Shown: positions 50,641-58,655 of the stretch, piece by piece
Position numbering within the stretch: position 1 is the stretch's first letter
Layout: each line of letters opens with the position of its first letter
DNA from: UBA3839 sp902776985
GTDB lineage: Bacteria > Bacteroidota > Bacteroidia > Bacteroidales > Bacteroidaceae
Length of the DNA stretch: 64,000 nucleotides
Reading direction: 5' to 3'
NCBI GenBank assembly: GCA_902776985.1
Contig: CACYSD010000013.1
Coordinates: forward strand, 1 to 64,000
Position numbers and translations under genes: made by a program
The notes under the pieces: model-generated
What the model saw: the letters and a program-made list of their open reading frames with translations, nothing else
Told to the model about the DNA's origin: nothing
Databases searched by the model: none

Positions 50641-52157
50641 CTCTTGTCGTAGTTTGATTTACCGTTCATCAGGACATCGAAGAGCAATTGAGCCAGGTGT
50701 TTGCCACCAGCAAAATTGATATGCGTATAGTCAAGATTAGCCTGCTTGTTCTCTTTCATCTTTGCCATACTGCCGTCACCGCCCATCGCTTCATAGAGAT
50801 TCCAGAAAGCAACGTGGGTGTCTGCAGCCATCTTACGCTGGTATGCCACGAGTTCCTTTACGCCACTCATGGTATGGAAACCGCCGTCAGCACCACGCTG
50901 GTCGCGGTCACCCAATCCTACAATCAAGATGCTGGCAGAAGGGAAGCATTGCTTCAAGTGATTTACTGCCGTAATCATTCGACGGGTATAATAGCTGTAG
51001 TCCTTTACCTTTGCCGAAGCCACATTCAGTCCGAAATGCAGGACAATCAAGTCATAGCTGCGGACACGGGCAAACTGACGAAGTGTACTTACGGGCAAAG
51101 CGCTGATAAATGATCCGTCACTTCCACGTGTACTGAAATTATCCACAGCCACACCGTGATGACCGTCAAATGCCACACCGTAGAAACGAGATGAGCCATG
51201 GGCTTTCAGTTCTATGCTACGCACTGGTCCTACCACCTTCTCCGTCAGTATGGCGCTGTCAACCGGAGCAGAGCTTACAGCAGGCTGCACCTCACGCTTC
51301 ACCACCACCTTCTTCATGATAGTATCACCATATTCATCCACACTGTCTGTCGGAACATACATGGTATCATACACAGGAGCTGGATTCGAAGGCATTGCAG
51401 ATGAGCCACTGACAACCTTCTCTTCACCTCCGTTAATAGCGAGGGTTAAGTTAAGTCCACCGCCTGCGGAATAAAAGACTGTTGCAACGTCTGCCTCCGA
51501 CAGTTCCTTGCCATACACATTATTCTGGGTTTCAATCTTCACCCAACCTGTAACGGCAGGAATGAAATAATTACCTGAAATACCTGCACAGGAAGCACGA
51601 TACCCTTTACCGTGTGAGTCGTTGCTGTGATGAGCAGCCCATCCTGACGCAGACGTTCTCACTGTTCTTCGAAATCCAGAAGCAATATGTTCGATATCTA
51701 CCCATCCAACACCCTTTCCGCCATATTCGCTTTGGAGCAGATGTCGCAAGTCAGAAGTGAGTATGTCGCCTTCAATAAAAGAGTCACCGAAGTATGCCAC
51801 ACGTACCAGTCTGCTTCCACAGCTGTTCAGAGCAGAATAGAATTTGTCCATTTCCCTGCCCACCAGCGAGAAATCCTCTATTCCGACCATTCCTTCGGGC
51901 AGCGAATCTACAATCACTGCAGACTCCACCTTAACGGCTGCAGAGTCAAGAACCTGTTCCACAATGCCTTCTGCACTGTCGGCACGAACTTCTGCCACAA
52001 CACGTCCTAAATTGTCACGTTTCTGTACCTCGCTGAGCATATTCACACGACGCAATGTAGTATCTCCCACAGAAATGCGTGGAAGATAAAACAGCCCTAT
52101 CAACATCACCACAACCAGCAACGTGAGCAAAAACGTCTTATATACGTGATTTTTCAT
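50637..52157 (-). CDS. SGNH/GDSL hydrolase-fold protein 2
   Basis: The 506-residue protein has one N-terminal membrane segment (about 8-26) and SGNH blocks: S126 in YFGDSFIEGD, the block LIVLHFGLNVAS and the late LDYTHINFAGGKH with D and H. An inserted beta domain occupies about 190-330. It is probably the second acetyltransferase or esterase partner of the MBOAT protein. The order SGNH2-SGNH1-MBOAT, with overlapping codons at the first junction, supports one operon. The acceptor glycan is unknown; the exopolysaccharide made by the operon at 37.2-44.1 kb is a candidate. Confidence 0.85.
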   Translation of the reverse strand: MKNHVYKTFLLTLLVVVMLIGLFYLPRISVGDTTLRRVNMLSEVQKRDNLGRVVAEVRADSAEGIVEQVLDSAAVKVESAVIVDSLPEGMVGIEDFSLVGREMDKFYSALNSCGSRLVRVAYFGDSFIEGDILTSDLRHLLQSEYGGKGVGWVDIEHIASGFRRTVRTSASGWAAHHSNDSHGKGYRASCAGISGNYFIPAVTGWVKIETQNNVYGKELSEADVATVFYSAGGGLNLTLAINGGEEKVVSGSSAMPSNPAPVYDTMYVPTDSVDEYGDTIMKKVVVKREVQPAVSSAPVDSAILTEKVVGPVRSIELKAHGSSRFYGVAFDGHHGVAVDNFSTRGSDGSFISALPVSTLRQFARVRSYDLIVLHFGLNVASAKVKDYSYYTRRMITAVNHLKQCFPSASILIVGLGDRDQRGADGGFHTMSGVKELVAYQRKMAADTHVAFWNLYEAMGGDGSMAKMKENKQANLDYTHINFAGGKHLAQLLFDVLMNGKSNYDKR

Positions 52158-52210
52158 CTTTTTACCTTAAAAAATCTTTCCCCAATCGTTTCCTAAAACT
52201 TTTCAGCCTA

Positions 52211-52218
52211 CAAAGGTA
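52211..52218 (-). promoter_or_regulatory. -7 element of the O-acetylation operon
   Basis: TACCTTTG on the minus strand, about 55 nt upstream of the start codon at 52157. The -33 region is weak. Confidence 0.5.
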
Positions 52219-52302
52219 CGACTTTTTTATGACGTAGACGCAGTTTTGCACCTTAATTGTAATATTATGCACGATTTAACACTATAACAACAATATAATC
52301 CT

Positions 52303-52310
52303 TATCTTTG
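52303..52310 (+). promoter_or_regulatory. -7 element of the phosphatase gene
   Basis: TATCTTTG at 52303-52310, 31 nt upstream of the ATG. No clear -33 element at the usual distance. Confidence 0.55.
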
Positions 52311-52341
52311 CAAAAAGTAGAATCCACTTAATTCAAAATTT

Positions 52342-54006
52342 ATGAGAAAACTCTTTTTCTTCCTTTTCACACTCAGTATGTTGTCAGTCCGTGCCCAGAA
52401 TCGCTCTGACATCAGCGAGCTGTCACAGCCACGACTCGTCGTGGGATTGGTTATCGACCAGATGCGCTGGGACTATCTCACCCGTTATCAGGACCGCTAT
52501 TCCGATGGTGGTTTCCAACGTCTCATGCGTGAAGGCTATAACTGCAACCGCACACTCATCAACTACATCCCTGCTATCACGGCTGTAGGACACACCAGCG
52601 TCTATACAGGCAGTGTTCCCGCAATGACAGGTATTGTCGGCAACAATTTCTACATAAACCGCCAGCCTGTTTACTGCACCTCAGACACAACAGTTCTCGG
52701 TCTCGGCACTCTCGACGCCAACGGCAGTCCTTTGGCACGTGCCTCTGCAGGAATGATGTCGCCTCGCAACCTCCTCGTCACCACCATGACCGACCAGTTG
52801 CGTCTCGCCACCAATTTCCGCAGCAAGGTCATCGGTGTAGCACTCAAGGACCGTGCTGCCATTCTGCCTGCCGGTCATGCAGCCAACGCCGCGTATTGGA
52901 TGGACAGCAAGTCCTACAACTTCGTCAGCAGCACCTACTACATGGACAAGTTGCCTGAATGGGTAAACACCTTCAACAGCCGCCACCTCGGTGCACAGTA
53001 TGTAAACCAGAATCTCGCTATCAAGAACAAACGCATAAAAGGAGGCCCATGGCCGCTTCTCCACGATGCCAAGACCTACGTACAGAGTGCACCTGCGGGA
53101 CAGAAATGGGAATCAGCCGTGGGAACAGACCTCAAACTCTCCCCTTGGGGAATGACCATCACTTTCGACATGGCACGTGCCGCTATCGAGGGTGAAGACC
53201 TCGGCAACAATCCCAACCATGTTCCCGACTTCCTCGCTGTCAGCATATCTTCCACCGACATGATCGGTCACAAAGTAAGTCCTAACTCAATCTGGATGGA
53301 GGACACCTATCTGCGTCTTGACCGCGACATAGAATCATTCCTCAACTATCTCGACTCCCGTGTAGGCAAAGGCAACTACCTCTTCTTCCTCACAGCCGAC
53401 CACGCAGGTTCGCACAACCCCATATTCCGTCAGGAGCACAACATCCCTGGCGACACATGGAAAGGAGCGCTTGTACAGGAAGACCTCACAAGCCATCTTC
53501 GCACACGTTTCAGCAACCTGCCCGACAAAGCCGTTATGTCGCTCACTAACATGCAGGTTCATTTCTCTGACGCCACCCATGCACTAAGCAATTATGCAGA
53601 GATAGAAAAAGCGGCCATAGACTATCTGAATTCCCGTCAGGATGTCGCCTACGCCTTCTCCACCCCACGCATACCCGATTACATCCCTGAACCAATACGC
53701 ACATACGCCATCAACGGCTATTGTCCTCACCGTTCGGGCGACATACAGATTATCTTCCAGTCACGTCTCACCGAAGACTATTCTTCTGCCAAGGATCTCC
53801 GTTCGCCGGATCATATCTACAAAGGCACCACACATGCCCTGTGGAATCCAGAAGACACCCACATCCCTCTCATCTTCTTCGGTTGGAACACTCCTCATAA
53901 ATGGGACAATCACACCCACTACATCACCGACATAGCAGCCACGATCACTGCCATGCTCAACATCCAGCAGCCCAACGCCTGCGTCGGCACCGCCATAGAG
54001 TTCTGA
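52342..54006 (+). CDS. pafA: PafA-type alkaline phosphatase
   Basis: The 554-residue periplasmic enzyme has a signal peptide (ending SVRAQ at 19) and the alkaline phosphatase superfamily core: metal-binding aspartate in LVIDQMRWDYL, the nucleophile T85 in AVGHTSVYTGS and later FLTADHAGSHN. A threonine nucleophile is the mark of PafA rather than PhoA. It releases phosphate from many monoesters. Length and order match the family. It is a single gene with its own -7 element and a strong terminator after it. Confidence 0.92.
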   Translation: MRKLFFFLFTLSMLSVRAQNRSDISELSQPRLVVGLVIDQMRWDYLTRYQDRYSDGGFQRLMREGYNCNRTLINYIPAITAVGHTSVYTGSVPAMTGIVGNNFYINRQPVYCTSDTTVLGLGTLDANGSPLARASAGMMSPRNLLVTTMTDQLRLATNFRSKVIGVALKDRAAILPAGHAANAAYWMDSKSYNFVSSTYYMDKLPEWVNTFNSRHLGAQYVNQNLAIKNKRIKGGPWPLLHDAKTYVQSAPAGQKWESAVGTDLKLSPWGMTITFDMARAAIEGEDLGNNPNHVPDFLAVSISSTDMIGHKVSPNSIWMEDTYLRLDRDIESFLNYLDSRVGKGNYLFFLTADHAGSHNPIFRQEHNIPGDTWKGALVQEDLTSHLRTRFSNLPDKAVMSLTNMQVHFSDATHALSNYAEIEKAAIDYLNSRQDVAYAFSTPRIPDYIPEPIRTYAINGYCPHRSGDIQIIFQSRLTEDYSSAKDLRSPDHIYKGTTHALWNPEDTHIPLIFFGWNTPHKWDNHTHYITDIAATITAMLNIQQPNACVGTAIEF

Positions 54007-54010
54007 CAAT

Positions 54011-54052
54011 AAAGGTGGGTTCTAAAAAACAGAATTTTTAGGACCCACCTTT
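54011..54052. terminator. Bidirectional terminator
   Basis: An 18-bp stem (arms 54011-54028 and about 54035-54052, one G-U pair) lies between two converging genes. Confidence 0.9.
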
Positions 54053-54053
54053 A

Positions 54054-54884
54054 TTATTTTTCAACAGTCTCACGGTAATAGACCTCCCCCTGCTCATTCT
54101 TCAGAGTACGGGTGTCTTCGTCATACTCATAGCAATCTTCCTCTGCATCCACGTCTTTAAGCTTCAGACATATAGTATGCCCATTGATGGTATATGTGTA
54201 CTCCGTGTAATGAAGACTGCCTATCATGTTCCATGTAGCCGTACCGTCTTCACACAACCCTATACGACTCTCCTGATCTGCATCATCGTATATTCCTGCC
54301 ACATCCGCGAAAGTCAGGTCTTGCATTTCATCCAGCGGCTCATCCAAATAGTTTTTCATCTCTTCCATTAAGTTAGATTCCTCCTCTTCACCGTTTTCCC
54401 CATTGTAGAACCTGATGATATTGTGAACACGCCACTTGCTGTCCTCACGACAGAATTCAAACTTCTGACGGACGGTCTGAATCGAACTGTAGAGAGTGAA
54501 ACTGACAGTTGCCTTACCCTTCTCAACGTCCAGCGACTCAAACTTAATGTCGCGAGTCTCAAATTCATCAGGATTGCCATCCTGCATCTGCGTCCAATAG
54601 TCATCGTTGAAGAATCCGATTTCCGGCAAATGAGAATCCTTCTCTTCAACTGCAGCGACCATTTTCCGCCACGTATGGCAAGCGTATCGCTGGTCAATGT
54701 CCACATCATGTTTAGCTGCTGCTGTGTAGATGTCATTAATAACACCCGTGATTTCCTCTTGTGCCAATATCTCCGTTGAGTCGGTTACAGCACCATCTTC
54801 TCCAGATTTTCCCACCTGGTTTTTCTTGTCCCCGCATGCAGTAAGCATGATCAGGGCGGCAATCATAAAAATACTCTTTTTCAT
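54054..54884 (-). CDS. Lipoprotein, unrecognised
   Basis: The 276-residue lipoprotein has lipobox LTA-C17 followed by GDKKNQVGK. The rest is acidic, with a middle part similar to SnoaL-like or DUF3828 domains (EEITGVINDIYTAAAKHDVD) and a C-terminal beta part. I do not recognise a specific family. Its first 76 bp are repeated almost exactly at 56194-56269, and its upstream region (54900-54955) is a copy of the end of a NUDIX gene. Confidence 0.78.
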   Translation of the reverse strand: MKKSIFMIAALIMLTACGDKKNQVGKSGEDGAVTDSTEILAQEEITGVINDIYTAAAKHDVDIDQRYACHTWRKMVAAVEEKDSHLPEIGFFNDDYWTQMQDGNPDEFETRDIKFESLDVEKGKATVSFTLYSSIQTVRQKFEFCREDSKWRVHNIIRFYNGENGEEEESNLMEEMKNYLDEPLDEMQDLTFADVAGIYDDADQESRIGLCEDGTATWNMIGSLHYTEYTYTINGHTICLKLKDVDAEEDCYEYDEDTRTLKNEQGEVYYRETVEK

Positions 54885-54899
54885 AACTATATCATTTTT

Positions 54900-54955
54900 T
54901 TACTTCAATTTCTTTATTTTCTCCAACACTTCCAAATCCGCAGGCAACCATTTCA
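54900..54955. repeat. Direct repeat from NUDIX gene end, copy 1
   Basis: A 56-bp copy of 55902-55957 with two mismatches, same orientation. It includes codons for LPADLEVLEEIKKLK, but no complete gene remains here. Confidence 0.9.
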
Positions 54956-55093
54956 ATCTATTTCATATTTCATTCAATCCAAGCGATTTCAAATACTAAT
55001 ACGTGCCGTCAGATTTTTTAAATTCTACAACAATCCTACCATCTTTACTAATAGCGTCGGCAAAAAAAAGAATACTAGTGACATAGATCTATT

Positions 55094-55405
55094 CTATCCG
55101 ACAACCAATGAGAACCTCATACCCAAAGCATTGGCAATGAGCATGAATGTGCTTAGCTGCATATCTGTCTGACCTTTTTCGAGAGAGGATATATACTCGC
55201 GCTTCTTGCCGATGAGCAGTCCCAGTTGCTGCTGCGTCAGCTTCTGACGCTTACGTTCATCGCGCAACAGCTCGGCATAGTACCAAGCCTTTGCCTTGGC
55301 TTCGAATTCCACACGACTAGGTGTTCCCTTCTCGCCATACCTCTCAGCCAAATGCTGAGACCCTGTCTTCAGTTGAGCCAGTTTTTGTTCATCAAGTTGT
55401 ATCAT
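55094..55405 (-). CDS. XRE-family antitoxin (HigA-like)
   Basis: The 103-residue protein has a helix-turn-helix of the Xre/Cro type at about 52-95 (RQKLTQQQLGLLIGKKREYI, then SLEKGQTD) and a basic N-terminal part. It follows the toxin gene by 15 nt, the toxin-first order typical of HigBA. It should bind the toxin and repress the pair's promoter. Confidence 0.9.
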   Translation of the reverse strand: MIQLDEQKLAQLKTGSQHLAERYGEKGTPSRVEFEAKAKAWYYAELLRDERKRQKLTQQQLGLLIGKKREYISSLEKGQTDMQLSTFMLIANALGMRFSLVVG

Positions 55406-55420
55406 GTTATTATCCTCCTG

Positions 55421-55765
55421 TTAAATGTATCTATTCAAAATTGTTCGAGCTGTCTCAATCTCGCGTCTGTATTGCTTAGTATCTTTCTTCATAAAAGAGT
55501 TTAGAAACAGCACGCGCTTGCTCTCCATGAAAGAATAGGATTCGATGGCAAAAATAATAGTGCGAAACTCATTGTTTCCCACAGAAACTCTTGCCTCATA
55601 GAATTCAGTTCCTTCCAAGTTCTTAACAAACTTCTTATTAACAACATATTGAGTCTTAATGATCATCTCAACGTAGTCGTACTTAGACTTGGTCTTTTCA
55701 TCGAGACTGTTATAGTACTCGTCGTATTCCAAGGAATGAATAGTTTCCCTAATATCTTCATTCAT
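55421..55765 (-). CDS. RelE/HigB-like toxin
   Basis: The 114-residue protein matches the HigB/RelE (phage-derived Gp49-like) fold: KFVKNLEGTEFYEARVSVGN, then EFRTIIFAIESYSFMESKRV and LLNSFMKKDTKQYRREIE-like residues at the end. It probably cleaves mRNA on the ribosome. Its promoter ends 5 nt before the ATG, so the mRNA may be leaderless. The pair sits between two copies of a NUDIX gene end. Confidence 0.9.
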   Translation of the reverse strand: MNEDIRETIHSLEYDEYYNSLDEKTKSKYDYVEMIIKTQYVVNKKFVKNLEGTEFYEARVSVGNNEFRTIIFAIESYSFMESKRVLFLNSFMKKDTKQYRREIETARTILNRYI

Positions 55766-55769
55766 GCCG

Positions 55770-55801
55770 CAAAAGTAATATATTTATTACAAAACTCCAA
55801 A
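55770..55801 (-). promoter_or_regulatory. Toxin-antitoxin promoter
   Basis: TTTG (55801-55798), a 20-bp spacer and TACTTTTG (55777-55770) form a full consensus match; the toxin ATG starts at 55765. Confidence 0.75.
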
Positions 55802-55901
55802 TAAATGTAAGAAAAACATTATTAAAACACTTTTCCGTTCCTTACTTGTATTCCGTTTGCAATATTCGCGTGCCGCTGTTGCGGTGAGAGTTTATCCATA
55901 G

Positions 55902-55957
55902 TTACTTCAATTTCTTTATTTCCTCCAGCACTTCCAAATCCGCAGGCAACCATTTCA
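55902..55957. repeat. Direct repeat from NUDIX gene end, copy 2
   Basis: The in-place 3' end of the NUDIX gene; see 54900-54955. The two copies enclose the toxin-antitoxin pair. Confidence 0.9.
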
Positions 55958-56205
55958 CGCTGTTCAATTCATCTTTCGTAAGCCATCGTGCTGCCTCATG
56001 CTCATTTAGGTGTAGCGTCTCCGTCAGCAGCGAGCAGAGATAGCAATGCATTGTGAGATGGAACTTTGGATAATCATACTCCACCGTACAAAGAAACTCA
56101 TCCACACCAATCTCCGTCGATAGCTCCTCGCGAATCTCTCGCTTCAGCGCCTCTTCTGGCGTTTCTCCAGCTTCCATCTTTCCGCCAGGGAACTCCCACC
56201 TGGTT
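55902..56205 (-). pseudogene. NUDIX hydrolase (MutT-like) missing its N-terminus
   Basis: The frame reads RWEFPGGKMEAGETPEEALK, then REIREELSTEIG, an intact Nudix box, and ends WLPADLEVLEEIKKLK. The first 30-40 residues of a normal MutT are absent. Upstream of RWEFPGG the sequence becomes a copy of the start of the lipoprotein gene at 54884. The shared 8 bp AGGTGGGA marks the junction. The only ATG in frame (56177) lies inside the Nudix box, so the product is probably not functional. Confidence 0.82.
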
Positions 56206-56269
56206 TTTCTTGTCCCCGCATGCAGTAAGCATGATCAGGGCGGCAATCATAAAAATACTCTTTCTCATA
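56194..56269 (-). pseudogene. Duplicated 5' end of the lipoprotein gene
   Basis: This copy of 54810-54885 has one mismatch over 76 bp. It opens MRKSIFMIAALIMLTACGDK and then reads out of frame through the NUDIX gene to a stop after 56 codons. Confidence 0.85.
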
Positions 56270-56340
56270 TCGGTTATTCAAATTAAAACGTTACTCACTT
56301 GTTCCTAATGACTCGCTTTCCCATTCATTCGGCCCATTTG

Positions 56341-56622
56341 CTATTCTTTCACCGCCTTGGGTGTCCAGTTCTTGAAGAAAAGCATCACCTTCTCTTTGCT
56401 ATAGCCCTGCCCTTCCTCCAGAAAGCTGGAATCCTGAATGTGAAGGACTTCACCCTCGGCATCTAACACCACAAACTTTCCATCAGCCTTTGCCACACCC
56501 AATGCCTCGTCTATCTGCGCCATTGGATCTAAATCTTCATTATACACCCTATTCAGTCCTGTCTGCGCATTGACAAGCAGCGGCATCACAGCTATCAGGA
56601 CAAACATAATCATTTTTTTCAT
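56341..56622 (-). CDS. Thioredoxin-like protein, apparently internally deleted
   Basis: The 93-residue protein has a signal peptide (MKKMIMFVLIAVMPLLVNAQ). It then reads IDEALGVAKADGKFVVLDAE and ends FFKNWTPKAVKE. The parts before and after KFVV resemble the two ends of exported thioredoxin-like proteins, but the expected central part with the Cys-x-x-Cys site is missing; no cysteine remains in the mature part. An internal in-frame deletion is inferred. The ATG at 56622 fits the signal peptide, although the frame is open to 56679. Confidence 0.7.
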   Translation of the reverse strand: MKKMIMFVLIAVMPLLVNAQTGLNRVYNEDLDPMAQIDEALGVAKADGKFVVLDAEGEVLHIQDSSFLEEGQGYSKEKVMLFFKNWTPKAVKE

Positions 56623-56907
56623 ACTATCTCGTTTGTAAGTGTTTGCGAAGATACAAAAAAATCTCAACATCAAAAACAATGTCGATTTTTTTTGCTTCTA
56701 TTACCTTCATCTCGCATTTTACCTCTTACTTCTTACATACCACCCACCTATCCCATGGACATTTCGGGATCACGAATAACAGACATCTTGATACTTTCTT
56801 TATCAGATTTTTCATCAAAACAAGAGGCAGAATGAAAACTTTGTCATATATTTGTGCAATGTTTCGTAAGAGAGACAATATTTACATTATTAAAATATGA
56901 ATCAACA

Positions 56908-57897
56908 ATGAGAACGCCAAGAATCTTACTCTTCTCTTTTCTGCTCTTCTTGTGGGCGGGGGCAGAGACTTTTGCCCAACAAACCAACAATCCCGAAGCA
57001 TTGTTTAAAGACTTAATAAACAAGGTTGAAGCCGAGGCGCGCATGATAAAGGAATACCATGAGAATGGAGACCAGTTTAAAGACGCTAAAGCATATTTCC
57101 TCAACGAGATGGAAATTGTAAAAACAGCCGATTCCTTCCTCCGTCTGGCCAAAGGAAATAAGAATCATGAGACCGATGCTGCCAATGTAAAACCTATTAT
57201 ACGAGGGACTGTGTACAATCTCTATGTTGGTGCCTGCCAGCTTGTCAATTCAGAGCCTGCAGTGACTGTGCAATTGTTGGAAGAGTATTTTCGGGCAGTC
57301 ACATCGCCTCAGTTTTCCGAGTTGAAACTAACCGCTGACAAGAATGCGTACTATGTCTATGCCACAGCATTAGAACAAACAAATGGCGACAAAACGAAAA
57401 TTGAAGCAGCTCTGAAAGAAGCCCTTACATCAGATTACGGTGTAGAAGCTTGCGTGAAACTACAAATTATTTACCATGCTCGCGAAGAGTATGACTCCGC
57501 AATTCGTGATGCAGACATCGTAATAGGAAGAATCAACAGCGGAACGATAAAAGAGAAGGAAATTGCATTCTATCTATTCCATGACAAGGCAGTGGCACTC
57601 TTTAATAGTGGACAATATGATAAGGCGTACTCAACCTATGCTGAAGCAGAAGCCAAATACCCTGGTCATATAGAGCTAATGACGGGAGCAAGCCAATCAG
57701 CCCTTAAGCAAGGCATAATAAAAGAATCCGACCCAACCACAGCACGCCAATGGTACCAAAAAGCACTCACTTATTTAAAGAAAGCTGAAAAGGAATTCCC
57801 TGACAAGTCTGAAGAATGGGGTTTCCTAATTTATCAATGCTACCACCTGTTGGGCGACTCCGCTATGTCAACCAAATACAAAAAGTATTGCGAATAA
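56908..57897 (+). CDS. Exported TPR-like helical protein
   Basis: The 329-residue protein begins MRTPRILLFSFLLFLWAGAE (signal peptide ending TFAQ). Helical repeats resembling TPR fill the rest, for instance AVALFNSGQYDKAYSTYAEA and the final WGFLIYQCYHLLGDSAMSTK. It is probably periplasmic and a scaffold. The frame is open to 56854, but the ATG at 56908 gives a proper signal peptide. Confidence 0.8.
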   Translation: MRTPRILLFSFLLFLWAGAETFAQQTNNPEALFKDLINKVEAEARMIKEYHENGDQFKDAKAYFLNEMEIVKTADSFLRLAKGNKNHETDAANVKPIIRGTVYNLYVGACQLVNSEPAVTVQLLEEYFRAVTSPQFSELKLTADKNAYYVYATALEQTNGDKTKIEAALKEALTSDYGVEACVKLQIIYHAREEYDSAIRDADIVIGRINSGTIKEKEIAFYLFHDKAVALFNSGQYDKAYSTYAEAEAKYPGHIELMTGASQSALKQGIIKESDPTTARQWYQKALTYLKKAEKEFPDKSEEWGFLIYQCYHLLGDSAMSTKYKKYCE

Positions 57898-58178
57898 CTA
57901 AGAAATCTTACATCACATCTCACCTCTTACCATCATCCATCGCAAATCAGAGAACATTTCCTTGATTCATGAGAACCGTCCATTGATATTTTAATTGTCA
58001 TGTCAGTAACCTGTCCCTTGCCGAGCTTAGAGAATCAGACTCAAGGCGAGTAACTTTTTTCGCCTAAAACGTGCACTATTTCAAACGTTACCTACTCTAC
58101 TGTGATTAGTCAAAAAGCTAAATCACTGACATTCAAGATGCTATATTTTATAGAAAAATGTTAAATTGGATTTTAACA

Positions 58179-58210
58179 TTTGCATTTCGCGGAAAAATGT
58201 TGTATCTTTG
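58179..58210 (+). promoter_or_regulatory. Perfect promoter without a gene
   Basis: TTTG (58179-58182), a 20-bp spacer and TATCTTTG (58203-58210). The transcript would start near 58217. Confidence 0.8.
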
Positions 58211-58216
58211 CTTTAG

Positions 58217-58265
58217 CAGGGAAAGGATGCATAACTGGGCAACGGTTATGCATCCTTTTCTTTTT
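58217..58265 (+). ncRNA. Predicted tiny hairpin RNA (about 50 nt)
   Basis: Directly after the promoter a perfect 14-bp stem (58222-58235 with 58245-58258, loop TGGGCAACG) is followed by T-rich sequence to 58265. The whole predicted transcript is promoter, hairpin and terminator, with no room for a protein. It may be a small RNA, or a decoy or attenuator. Confidence 0.5.
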
Positions 58266-58383
58266 ATACATTTTGACAAAATGGAAGTTCGCCGTTTTTC
58301 AAACTCTGGCGAAGTCTTTTTTCCACGGAAGTTAACTTTTCAAAATGTCAAAGTTAAGTTTTGTTGGAACGGAAGTTAAGCGG

Positions 58384-58432
58384 AGTTTTTAAAGTTCTTA
58401 AGTTTTTTAGTTTTTGAGTTTTTAAGTTCTTG
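58384..58432. repeat. 8-bp tandem array, orphan copy, about 6 units
   Basis: Same AGTTYTTR unit as at 7557, 34471, 36087 and 60797, with one extra A after the first unit, but not next to a start codon. Confidence 0.8.
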
Positions 58433-58559
58433 ACAGTTTGCATAACGCTTGAGCATTTTGCATTGCAAGGTGCAAAGCAAAACTCGCAAGCACGGGATAA
58501 AGTGTCAAAATGCATAAATATGCGCAAAGTTAGGGTCTCTGCATATTTATGCTCACAAA

Positions 58560-58600
58560 AAAGGACGGACTTTTGAGGTAAAATCAAAAATCCGCCCTTT
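58560..58600 (-). terminator. Terminator of the DUF6055 gene
   Basis: A 17-bp stem (58560-58576 with 58584-58600, two G-U type pairs) is followed on the minus strand by six T. Confidence 0.85.
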
Positions 58601-58655
58601 TTAGCTGTTAATTATTCTTAATTCAACTATTTATAATGATTCTAAATAAGCGAAG

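Larger units (their letters stand above)
57898..58655. other. 758-bp non-coding, repeat-rich region
   Basis: I see no convincing protein gene. It contains a perfect promoter (58179-58210) followed at once by a hairpin terminator (58222-58265), a palindrome CATTTTG-a-CAAAATG (58269-58283), two CGGAAGTTAA copies, an orphan 8-bp array (58384-58432), a 12-bp inverted repeat (58512-58523 with 58541-58552) and the terminator of the next gene (58560-58600). Confidence 0.7.

Noticed and set aside
58158..58379. Small plus-strand protein gene of 73 codons
   Set aside because: Its start lies upstream of the promoter and it crosses the hairpin terminator; composition is not protein-like.
58354..58587. 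Small minus-strand protein gene of 77 codons
   Set aside because: It runs through the 8-bp array and an inverted repeat, has no family resemblance, and the -7-like element TAACTTTG nearby has a poor 23-bp spacer.
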